In this document: positions 1 to 5,987 of the stretch, one piece after another
How positions within the stretch are numbered: position 1 is the stretch's first letter
Layout of the letters: each line of letters opens with the position of its first letter
From: JBFWNZ01 sp050250795
Lineage (GTDB): Bacteria > Pseudomonadota > Alphaproteobacteria > UBA8366
NCBI GenBank assembly: GCA_050250795.1
Contig: JBFWNZ010000116.1
Span: forward strand, 1-10,451
Length of the DNA stretch: 10,451 nucleotides
Direction: 5' to 3'
Made by a program: the position numbers and the translations under genes
The notes under the pieces: model-generated
Seen by the model: the letters and a program-made list of their open reading frames with translations, nothing else
What the model was told of the DNA's origin: nothing
Databases searched by the model: none

Positions 1-230
1 CGAACACCTATGCGCTGTTCCGCAGCAAGATGGTGAACCTGTCGCTCAGCCAGAAGCCCGAAGAGGCAGGACGGCTGCGCCATTTGGGTTTCGAGGATCC
101 CGAGGCGCCGGGCTTCTCGCTCGACACCGACGGCGAGGGCTTTCTATGGGAACGCTTCACCGCCGAGCAGCAGGCACAGGAAATCAACAGATTCTGGCCG
201 GGCACGAACTATACCGCCGGCAGCATTTGA
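1..230 (+). CDS. C-terminal fragment of an unrecognised protein
   Basis: This is an open frame entering from the left edge, with the first full codon at position 3 and the stop at 228-230. The visible 75 residues start NTYALFRSKM and end NRFWPGTNYTAGSI. They are soluble-looking, acidic and aromatic-rich (GFLWERF, NRFWPGTNY), with no membrane segment and no motif I can assign. Third-position GC bias matches the neighbouring genes, and a strong hairpin follows eight bases after the stop, so this is probably the genuine end of a real gene. It lies upstream of the Fur-like site and is probably not part of the iron block. The ATG at position 30 is internal and is not proposed as a start. Function is unknown; the full-length protein would be needed to name it. 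Confidence 0.6.
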   Translation, partial: NTYALFRSKMVNLSLSQKPEEAGRLRHLGFEDPEAPGFSLDTDGEGFLWERFTAEQQAQEINRFWPGTNYTAGSI

Positions 231-237
231 GGCCTAA

Positions 238-271
238 GCGGCAGCGACATGATGATCGATGTCGCTGCCGC
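238..271 (+). terminator. Stem-loop ending the upstream gene
   Basis: A perfect inverted repeat pairs 238-250 with 259-271 (13 bp) around the 8-base loop GATGATCG. It begins eight bases after the stop of the partial gene and ends before the Fur-like site, as expected for a transcription end between two units. It lacks a U-tract (the next bases are AAATCTAGGG), so it may be a weak or Rho-assisted terminator or a 3'-end stabiliser rather than a classical intrinsic terminator. Confidence 0.5.
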
Positions 272-284
272 AAATCTAGGGCCC

Positions 285-303
285 GATAATGATATTAAGA
301 ATG
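285..303 (+). promoter_or_regulatory. Probable Fur box upstream of hemP
   Basis: Positions 285-303 match the classical 19-bp Fur consensus at 14 of 19 positions, and the first ten bases (GATAATGATA) are identical. It can also be read as three successive NATAAT-like hexamers (GATAAT, GATATT, AAGAAT). It sits in an AT-rich pocket of a GC-rich sequence, about 85 bases before the preferred hemP start and at the head of an iron-uptake gene set. I could not pick out a convincing -35/-10 pair beside it. Fur control under iron-replete conditions is inferred from site plus context. Confidence 0.6.
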
Positions 304-387
304 ACTTGCATAAACGATCGAATATGTCATAGGGTCGCCGCCAACGTGGAAAACGCGTCTATAACAACCGGTTGGGGGCCTTGTGAC

Positions 388-582
388 ATGGTGGGGTATC
401 CGCAGGGAAGGGCATTGCGACCGCCCGAACGCGACCAGTTACGCCAGACGATTCCCGGACGGGCGCCGCGGCTCAATGCCAAGGATCTCCTGTCCGGCGC
501 ACGCGAAGTGATCCTCGTTCACAATGAGTCCGAGTATCGCTTGCGCATCACGAGCAACGACAAGTTGATCCTGACGAAGTGA
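388..582 (+). CDS. hemP: HemP-family small protein (hemin uptake protein)
   Basis: This 64-residue protein carries the HemP-family signature over residues 29-64: LNAKDLLSGAREVILVH, then EYRLRI and the nearly invariant ending KLILTK at the C-terminus. The preceding 28 residues are basic and look disordered. HemP/HmuP proteins are small cytoplasmic factors tied to haem and iron uptake, and in some rhizobia and Burkholderia they are needed for expression of haem-uptake genes. Whether this one acts on the receptor downstream is inference. I chose ATG 388 because GGGGG at 374-378 lies nine bases upstream and because the alternative in-frame ATG at 289 falls inside the Fur-like site. The next gene is the siderophore receptor 112 bases downstream, with a hairpin between. 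No haem receptor or haem ABC transporter is visible, which is an unusual setting for hemP. Confidence 0.85.
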   Translation: MVGYPQGRALRPPERDQLRQTIPGRAPRLNAKDLLSGAREVILVHNESEYRLRITSNDKLILTK

Positions 583-587
583 AGTCC

Positions 588-605
588 GCGCACCGGTCGG
601 TGCGC
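588..605 (+). other. GC-rich stem-loop between hemP and the receptor gene
   Basis: The sequence GCGCACCG-GT-CGGTGCGC (588-605) is a perfect inverted repeat six bases after the hemP stop; the realistic fold is 7 bp with a 4-base loop. A weaker inverted repeat follows around 625-655 (GAGGCG/CGCCTC). No U-tract follows. It could trim or stabilise hemP mRNA, or reduce read-through so that hemP and receptor are made in different amounts. Both roles are inference. Confidence 0.4.
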
Positions 606-694
606 AAAATTGCCGAGCCAGCCTCCGAGGCGTCCGCCTCCGGCAGCCAGCCAGGCCTAACGGTTCTGCTGATTGCAATTTCGGAGGTGGTCTC

Positions 695-2860
695 ATGCGT
701 CCGTTCACGTCACCCTTGTGCCTTGAGGAAGCCGCGTCACTGCGGCGGCGGCTGCGCGCCGGCACCGCGCTCGGTCTCGCCATGTCCTGTCTTGCCGCTG
801 CGCCCGCCGCGGCCCAGTCCAGCCAGCCGGCTTCGGCCAGCGGCGCCCCGGTCCAGATGCCGACGATCCAGGTCGAGGCGGACACGGATGGCTACAAGCC
901 GGAATATGTGTCCTCGCCGAAATATACCGAGCCGCTGCGCAACATTCCGCAGTCGATCACCATCATCACGACCGAGCAAATGAAGGAGCGCGGAGCCACG
1001 TCGATCAGCGAGGCGCTGCGCACCACCCCGGGCATCAGCCTGGGAGCGGGCGAAGGCGGCATTCCGTTCGGCGACAGGGCGTTCATCCGCGGCTTCGATG
1101 CCCGAAGCGACATGTTCATCGACGGGACGCGCGACTTCGGCGCCTATTCGCGCGATCCTTACAACGTCGAGCAGGTCGAGGTCGTGAAGGGGCCGAGTTC
1201 CACCTATAGCGGTCGTGGCTCGACGGGTGGCACGATCAATCTTGCGACCAAGCAGCCGACGCGCGACAGCGCCTATGGCGGCAGCGTGTCCTTCGGCACC
1301 GACTGGACCAAGCGGTCGACCATCGACATCAATCAGTCGCTGGAGGATTTCGGCTATGACAGCATGGCATTCCGCCTCAATGCCATGGTGCACGATGCCG
1401 ATGTCGCCGGGCGCGACGAGGTGACGAAACATCGCTGGGCGGTCGCCCCGTCCTTCGCCTGGGGGCTGGGCACGGATACGCGGCTCATCGCCCAGTTCGA
1501 GCATCTCTATCAGGATGACGTGCCGGATTACGGCGTGCCCTTCGACGACCAGCCCTTCGCACGGCCGTTGGACGTCGATCGCGACAATTTTTACGGCATC
1601 CTGTCGCGCGACAAGGACGAGGTGCAGCACAACAGCGCGGGCTTGAAGTTCGAGCACGATTTCTCCGCCACGCTGTCGCTCACGAACCAGCTTCGCTACA
1701 CGCGGACCACCAAGGACTTCATCGTCACGAAGCCCGAATATACGGCGGGCGCGAATTCGGTCGTCCGATCCGACCGCAGCCGCGACAGCGTCGATTCCGC
1801 CCTGGTTAACCAGACCGATGTCACCACCGACTTCAACACGGGCGAGGCGAAGCACACGCTGGTGGCGGGCATGGAGCTTTCGCAGGAGCTGTCGTCGAAC
1901 CAGAGCCGCAATATTCCGAATGCGGTCAATGCGCCCCTCAACAACCCGGACCCGCACACGCCCTATAACGACACCATCGCCTGGGCCCAGTACGACGCAC
2001 ATTCGACCTCCTATTCCGGGGCCGTCTACGCGTTCGATACGATCAAGTTCGGCCAGCAGTGGGAGCTGTCGGGCGGACTGCGGTACGACCGCTTCAAGAC
2101 GGACTACCGAGACGCCAACCTGGTCACGTACAAGCGCAACGACGACGCCGTGACCTGGCGCATCGGCACCGTCTACAAGCCGTATACCAATGGCAGCATC
2201 TACTTCGCCTATGGAACCTCGATCAATCCGTCGGCAGAGGGGCTGACGCTCAGTGCGACCACCTCGACGCTCGAGCCGGAGGAATCCGAGAGCTACGAGC
2301 TGGGTACGAAATGGGACCTGGCGGCGGAGAAGCTGGCTCTGACGGCGGCTCTGTTCCGCACCAACAAGACCAACGCCCGAACCTCGACGGGCGGGGGCGG
2401 TGCGCCGCAGGTGCTTAGCGGCGAACAGCGTGTCGAAGGCCTCGAACTGGGTGTCACGGGGCATGTGACCGACCGCTTCCGGCTGATGGGCGGCTACACC
2501 TACATGCAGAGCGAGATTCTGACCTCGCTGAATGCGGCGGAAGTGGGCAAGGAGACGTCCAATACGCCGCGCCATACGCTCAGCCTGTGGGGTGTCTATC
2601 AGGTGACCGAAGCCGCCGATGTCGGCGCGGGCGCGTATTTCCAGGATGAACGCTACGCCAACACCTCCAACTCGGCGGAGCTTCCCTCGTATTGGCGTTT
2701 CGATGCGACGGCCGGATATCGGATCAACGAGCATTTCGACGTTCGTGTGAACGCGCTGAACCTGACCGACGCGACCTATTACGACTCTGCCCATTCCAAC
2801 CAGCACGCGCTGGTGGCGCCGGGCCGGAGCTTCCTGTTGACCGGCGGGGTGCAGTTCTGA
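695..2860 (+). CDS. fiu: TonB-dependent catecholate-siderophore receptor (Fiu/PiuA type)
   Basis: This 721-residue outer-membrane receptor imports ferric siderophore using TonB energy. Residues 1-41 form a signal peptide with an unusually long n-region, a hydrophobic core (LGLAMSCLAAAPAAA) and probable cleavage near AAA-Q41. A TonB-box-like segment (PTIQVEA) lies at about 56-62. The plug domain spans roughly 75-190 with NIPQSITIIT (83-92), RGFDARSDMFIDG (132-144) and the family block DPYNVEQVEVVKGPSS, followed by GRGSTGGTINL. The rest is a beta-barrel ending in a terminal Phe (GGVQF), the usual outer-membrane assembly signal. The RDPYN and YSGRGSTGGTINL wording is close to Fiu and PiuA, and piuC next door supports a catecholate ligand. 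Exact ligand is not predictable. GGAGG at 683-687, seven bases upstream, fixes the start. Length is normal, with no frameshift seen. Confidence 0.9.
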   Translation: MRPFTSPLCLEEAASLRRRLRAGTALGLAMSCLAAAPAAAQSSQPASASGAPVQMPTIQVEADTDGYKPEYVSSPKYTEPLRNIPQSITIITTEQMKERGATSISEALRTTPGISLGAGEGGIPFGDRAFIRGFDARSDMFIDGTRDFGAYSRDPYNVEQVEVVKGPSSTYSGRGSTGGTINLATKQPTRDSAYGGSVSFGTDWTKRSTIDINQSLEDFGYDSMAFRLNAMVHDADVAGRDEVTKHRWAVAPSFAWGLGTDTRLIAQFEHLYQDDVPDYGVPFDDQPFARPLDVDRDNFYGILSRDKDEVQHNSAGLKFEHDFSATLSLTNQLRYTRTTKDFIVTKPEYTAGANSVVRSDRSRDSVDSALVNQTDVTTDFNTGEAKHTLVAGMELSQELSSNQSRNIPNAVNAPLNNPDPHTPYNDTIAWAQYDAHSTSYSGAVYAFDTIKFGQQWELSGGLRYDRFKTDYRDANLVTYKRNDDAVTWRIGTVYKPYTNGSIYFAYGTSINPSAEGLTLSATTSTLEPEESESYELGTKWDLAAEKLALTAALFRTNKTNARTSTGGGGAPQVLSGEQRVEGLELGVTGHVTDRFRLMGGYTYMQSEILTSLNAAEVGKETSNTPRHTLSLWGVYQVTEAADVGAGAYFQDERYANTSNSAELPSYWRFDATAGYRINEHFDVRVNALNLTDATYYDSAHSNQHALVAPGRSFLLTGGVQF

Positions 2861-2867
2861 CCCCGCC

Positions 2868-2903
2868 CCGCCCGGGGCGCCCGTCGCGGGGCGCTCCGGG
2901 CGG
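2868..2903 (+). other. Very stable intercistronic hairpin between receptor gene and piuC
   Basis: Positions 2868-2881 pair with 2890-2903 in a 14-bp stem containing a single G-U wobble (2876/2895) around an 8-base loop. It begins eight bases after the receptor stop and ends about ten bases before the piuC ribosome-binding site AAGGA (2913-2917). There is no U-tract, so I read it as an mRNA stabiliser or partial attenuator that sets the receptor:PiuC ratio rather than a full terminator. Confidence 0.45.
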
Positions 2904-2923
2904 CCACACCTGAAGGACCGCCG

Positions 2924-3604
2924 ATGCTGGTGCATGTTCCCGAGGTTCTGAACGCGGCCCAACTGGCGGAATGCCGCCGCGTGCTGGATGCGGCCGAATG
3001 GGTCGACGGCAACGTGACGGCCGGCCACCAGTCGGCCATGGCCAAGCGGAACATGCAGATACCCGAGGGCCATCCGGCCGCCCGGCAGGCGGGCGACATG
3101 GTCATGGCGGCGCTGTCGAACAGCCCGTTGTTCATCGCGGCCGCCCTGCCGTTGCGGGTTTTCCCGCCGCTGTTCAATCGCTATGCCGGCGGTCAGGCTT
3201 TCGGCAACCACGTCGATAACGCCATCCGCCACATTCCGGGCACGCCGCACCGCATTCGCACCGATCTGTCCGCGACCCTGTTTCTGAACGGTCCGGACGA
3301 ATACGACGGTGGAGAGTTGGTCATCGACGACACCTATGGCCCACATCGGGTGAAGCTGCCCGCTGGCCATATGGTGCTGTACCCCTCGACCAGTCTGCAT
3401 CGGGTCTCGCCCGTGACCCGTGGGGCGCGGGTGGCGTCGTTCTTCTGGATACAGAGCATGGTTCGCGATGACGGGCGTCGCAGCCTGATGTTCGATCTGG
3501 ACCAGTCGATCCAGCAATTCGCACAGGAGTTGCCCGACCATGCGGCGACGGTTCGGCTGACCTCCGTCTATCACAATCTTCTGCGGATGTGGGCCGAGGC
3601 CTGA
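2924..3604 (+). CDS. piuC: PiuC-type Fe(II)/2-oxoglutarate-dependent dioxygenase
   Basis: This 226-residue protein belongs to the PKHD-type hydroxylase family (E. coli YbiX, Pseudomonas PiuC). The jelly-roll iron site is complete: His96 and Asp98 (GNHVDNAIR), distal His159 (LHRVSPV) and the 2-oxoglutarate-binding Arg169 (TRGAR). A C-terminal helical region from about 182 to 226 matches the small domain typical of this family. The length is normal. These enzymes are cytoplasmic and sit beside Fiu/PiuA receptors in many proteobacteria; their substrate is not firmly settled, with siderophore handling or modification as the usual proposal. AAGGA at 2913-2917, six bases before ATG 2924, supports the start. 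The gene is 63 bases downstream of the receptor, so co-transcription is likely, modulated by the hairpin between them. Confidence 0.92.
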   Translation: MLVHVPEVLNAAQLAECRRVLDAAEWVDGNVTAGHQSAMAKRNMQIPEGHPAARQAGDMVMAALSNSPLFIAAALPLRVFPPLFNRYAGGQAFGNHVDNAIRHIPGTPHRIRTDLSATLFLNGPDEYDGGELVIDDTYGPHRVKLPAGHMVLYPSTSLHRVSPVTRGARVASFFWIQSMVRDDGRRSLMFDLDQSIQQFAQELPDHAATVRLTSVYHNLLRMWAEA

Positions 3605-3678
3605 GCGGCGAGGCGCGGCTGCACGCCGCACCGACAAGCGTCTGGCGGGATGCTGTGCTGCGTGGTAACACCCGCATT

Positions 3679-3703
3679 GCAATTGCGACTGATTCAAATT
3701 TGC
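3679..3703 (+). promoter_or_regulatory. Candidate Fur-like dyad upstream of exbB
   Basis: The 25-base segment begins GCAATTGCGACTGATTC and ends AAATTTGC. It is an imperfect dyad centred on 3691, with 8 of 12 arm positions symmetric, and it resembles the GCGAATGATTCTCA-type Fur sites seen in many proteobacteria. It is the AT-rich part of the 155-base gap between piuC and exbB and lies about 57 bases before the exbB start. Iron control of exbB-exbD-tonB would make biological sense. No confident -35/-10 pair was found, and the match is looser than at 285-303. The rest of this gap holds only a weak 5-bp hairpin (3615-3629). Confidence 0.4.
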
Positions 3704-3759
3704 GTCTTTGGGCCGTCATGTCGGTGTTGAGGGCGCAGTCGGATGGCAAGGTGTTTCGG

Positions 3760-4671
3760 ATGAAGACGTCTTATGGAACCCGGTTGAGCGCAGGCTTGGC
3801 CATGGCCGTTCCCGGGATGCTGGTGGCGGCAGCGGCGCTGGCCCAGGAGGCGCAGATGCCTCCGCCCGCGCCGCTGGGTACGGCAATGACGCCGGGTGCG
3901 CCCATGCCGCCGGCCGCCGACGGGACGCTGCCGCTGGGCATGGACCCGACGGGTCCGATGCCGCTGGACGCGGGCCTTCTGCCGCACGACCTGTCGCCGC
4001 TGGGCATGTTCCTGGCCGCCGATATCGTCGTGCAGTCGGTGATGGTCGGGCTGCTCTTCGCCTCGCTCGTCACCTGGACGGTCTGCCTTGCGAAGTGGCT
4101 GGAATTGCGGATCGCCCGCAACCGGGTTCGTGCCCTGCTGCCGGGGCTGGCCCAGGCGCGGTCCTTGATCGAGGCCGGGCGGCAAACGGCGTCGGCCAAG
4201 CCGGGTCCTGTGCCGGCCTTCGTCGAGGCGGCGGGGTTGGAGATCGAACTGTCCGCCGATGCGATGGACAAGGACGGCGTGAAGGAACGCGTCGTTTCGC
4301 GCCTGGAGCGGATCGAGGCGGCGGCAGGACGCAGGATGACGGTCGGCACCGGCGTGCTCGCGACCATCGGCTCGACGGCACCCTTCGTCGGTCTGTTCGG
4401 CACGGTCTGGGGCATCATGAACAGCTTCATCGGGATTTCGCAGGCCCAGACGACCAATCTGGCGGTGGTGGCGCCGGGTATCGCCGAGGCTCTGCTGGCG
4501 ACCGCTATGGGCCTTGTCGCGGCCATCCCGGCGGTGGTGGTCTATAACCATTTCGCCCGCCAGATCGCCGGCTATCGCGCCATGCTCGGCGACGCCTCCG
4601 CAGCGGTGCTGCGACTGGTTTCGCGGGATTTCGACCGCAACCGGCGTGCCTATCCCAAGGCGGCGGAATAG
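3760..4671 (+). CDS. exbB: ExbB, TonB-system energy-transducing membrane protein
   Basis: With start ATG 3760 (AAGGTG at 3748-3753 upstream) the protein is 303 residues. It opens with a signal peptide (core AGLAMAVPGMLVAAAALA, likely cleavage after Ala28), followed by a Met/Pro-rich periplasmic segment, residues 30-80, in which PLG recurs three times. The MotA/TolQ/ExbB core follows: TM1 at about 83-112, a cytoplasmic loop of about 85 residues, TM2 at about 195-225 with the signature GSTAPFVGLFGTVWGIM (204-220), and TM3 at about 237-262 with the conserved Glu243 (APGIAEALLATAMGL). ExbB and ExbD form the proton channel that drives TonB. An in-frame ATG at 3718 is possible but has a poorer ribosome-binding site and would bury the signal peptide. 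The gene ends two bases before exbD. TolQ is less likely because exbD and tonB follow and no tolR-tolA-tolB is present. Confidence 0.9.
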   Translation: MKTSYGTRLSAGLAMAVPGMLVAAAALAQEAQMPPPAPLGTAMTPGAPMPPAADGTLPLGMDPTGPMPLDAGLLPHDLSPLGMFLAADIVVQSVMVGLLFASLVTWTVCLAKWLELRIARNRVRALLPGLAQARSLIEAGRQTASAKPGPVPAFVEAAGLEIELSADAMDKDGVKERVVSRLERIEAAAGRRMTVGTGVLATIGSTAPFVGLFGTVWGIMNSFIGISQAQTTNLAVVAPGIAEALLATAMGLVAAIPAVVVYNHFARQIAGYRAMLGDASAAVLRLVSRDFDRNRRAYPKAAE

Positions 4672-4673
4672 AC

Positions 4674-5102
4674 ATGGCAGCCCGGCTCGACCACGGCGGC
4701 GGAGGCGACCTGCCTGAGACGCACGAGATCAACGTCACGCCGTTCATCGACGTCATCCTGGTGCTGCTCATCATCTTCATGGTCGCGGCGCCCCTGGCGA
4801 CCGTGGATATCGCGGTCGATCTGCCATCGTCGACGGCCCGCCCGCAGCCGCGTCCCGACAAGCCGCTCTATCTGACGGTGAAGGCCGATCTGGGGCTTGC
4901 CTTGGGTAATGACCCGGTCCCGCGCGAGACGCTTGCGGCCGAACTGGACCGGAAGACCGGCGGCGACAAGCAGGCGCGCGTATTCCTGCGGGCGGACAAA
5001 TCCGTCGACTACGGTGATCTGATGGAGGTGATGAACGCCTTGCGCGCGGCGGGCTATCTGAAGATCGCGTTGGTCGGGCTGGAATCGGTGCCGGTGCCAT
5101 GA
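4674..5102 (+). CDS. exbD: ExbD, TonB-system proton-channel subunit
   Basis: This 142-residue protein is a standard-length ExbD/TolR-family member. A short cytoplasmic N-terminus (residues 1-19) is followed by the signature INVTPFIDVILVLLIIFM (19-36), which is the single transmembrane helix and carries the essential proton-translocating Asp26. A periplasmic domain follows from about 45, with PLYLTVKADLGL, then VFLRADKSVDYGDLMEVMNAL and a final beta segment ending in ALVGLE. The ATG lies two bases after the exbB stop, so the two genes are surely co-transcribed and probably translationally coupled. Its last four bases (ATGA) overlap the tonB start. Position between exbB and tonB, and a periplasmic domain typical of ExbD, argue against TolR. 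Confidence 0.93.
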   Translation: MAARLDHGGGGDLPETHEINVTPFIDVILVLLIIFMVAAPLATVDIAVDLPSSTARPQPRPDKPLYLTVKADLGLALGNDPVPRETLAAELDRKTGGDKQARVFLRADKSVDYGDLMEVMNALRAAGYLKIALVGLESVPVP

Positions 5103-5884
5103 GCGCGCTGGCCATTGGCGACCGCAACGATGCGCCGCGCTGGCTTCTGAGCGCCGCGGTGGTCGTGATGGCGCATGGCGGCATGGCGGCCGCGACGATG
5201 CTCGACTGGCGGTCGATGCCGCCGCCGCCGGCCGCCCCGGCGATCATGTTGGAACTGGCGCCGATGCCCACGGCGCCGGCGGTCGAGCGCAACGACATGC
5301 AGCCGGGACCCAAGCAGGTGCAGGCGGACCCGCCGCCGCCGCCCGAGCCGGAACAGGAGATCGAGAAGGTCGAGGAGCCGCCCGCGGTGGAGCCTGCGGT
5401 GGTGCTGCCGCGTCCCCGGCCGCACCGCCGGCCGAAACCGCCGCAGCCGGAGCCGGTGGTACAGCGTAAGCCAACGCCCCAGCCGGTGGAGGAACCGCCC
5501 GCGCCGGCGACCACGGCACCGCCCGCGGCCATGGTACCCCCGGCCCAGGTCGCGGCTGCGCCGCCGGATGCGGCCAACGCCCTGGTGCCGTCGAACGCGA
5601 TCCCGACCTTCCAGCAGCGTCTGCTGGCGCATCTGGAACGGCACAAGCGCTATCCGCATTCCTCGCGGCGGCGAGGAGAGGAAGGGGTGGTGCATCTGCG
5701 CTTCGTCATGGACCGGGCCGGCCAGGTGCTCGACTGCCGCATCGTCCGCAGCTCCGGTGTCGCGCCGCTCGACGACGAGGTCCTGGCGATGATCCATCGC
5801 GCGGAACCTCTGCCCCGTATTCCCGACGAGATTCCGCAATCCAGGCTGGACCTGATCGTCCCGGTGAAGTTCGAACTTCGCTGA
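5099..5884 (+). CDS. tonB: TonB energy-transducer protein
   Basis: This 261-residue protein has the full TonB plan. Residues 1-13 are cytoplasmic. A single N-terminal anchor at about 14-34 (WLLSAAVVVMAHGGMAAA) contains His26, matching the conserved TonB histidine. The position four residues before it, Ser16 in E. coli, is Val22 here, with a Ser at 18. A long periplasm-spanning Pro-rich region (40-165) has acidic PEPEQ-type repeats switching to basic PRPRPHRRPKPP near 104-115. The C-terminal domain (about 170-261) starts FQQRLLAHLERHKRYP and has the YP...RRRGEEGVVHLRFVMDRAG and SSGVAPLDDEVL blocks that contact receptor TonB boxes. It overlaps exbD by ATGA. It is the energy link to the receptor at 695-2860. 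The last residues, PVKFELR, are typical. Confidence 0.92.
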   Translation: MSALAIGDRNDAPRWLLSAAVVVMAHGGMAAATMLDWRSMPPPPAAPAIMLELAPMPTAPAVERNDMQPGPKQVQADPPPPPEPEQEIEKVEEPPAVEPAVVLPRPRPHRRPKPPQPEPVVQRKPTPQPVEEPPAPATTAPPAAMVPPAQVAAAPPDAANALVPSNAIPTFQQRLLAHLERHKRYPHSSRRRGEEGVVHLRFVMDRAGQVLDCRIVRSSGVAPLDDEVLAMIHRAEPLPRIPDEIPQSRLDLIVPVKFELR

Positions 5885-5987
5885 CCTATCCTGGCCGCGC
5901 GCTGCACGCTTGTCCGGCGCCCGGCGGTTGGACTATCGTCCCGCTAATGTATGGCGGCCGGGCAGGCTGACGCGAGGACGACGCTTC

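Noticed and set aside
289..387. Upstream N-terminal extension of HemP from ATG 289
   Set aside because: It starts inside the Fur-like site, has no ribosome-binding site, and HemP proteins are usually about 60-90 residues with the domain at the C-terminus.
3615..3629. GCGGC-TGCAC-GCCGC hairpin as a terminator after piuC
   Set aside because: It has only 5 bp and no U-tract, and such short stems are frequent by chance in GC-rich DNA.
737..3697. A 986-codon open frame on the minus strand opposite the receptor gene and piuC
   Set aside because: The + strand here encodes two clear protein families with full motifs. The antisense product is Arg/His/Gly-rich with no recognisable domain, and stop-free antisense frames are common in GC-rich genes. 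It is a codon-bias shadow.
3694..4551. Long antisense open frame (285 codons) opposite exbB
   Set aside because: Its Arg/His/Gln-rich low-complexity composition mirrors the exbB codons. There is no domain and no independent ribosome-binding site.
5220..5560. Proline-codon-rich (CCG) repeats suggesting a DNA repeat array
   Set aside because: They are explained by the Pro-rich periplasm-spanning linker of TonB. There is no fixed unit or spacer, and it is not a CRISPR or tandem array.
4777..5839. Glycine-rich and arginine-rich antisense frames opposite exbD and tonB
   Set aside because: They are the reverse complement of the Pro-rich TonB linker, which produces Gly/Arg-rich low complexity in other frames.
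5928..5955. TTGGAC...TATGGC as a promoter for the glycosyltransferase cassette
   Set aside because: Both boxes match consensus at only about half the positions, which is not above chance.
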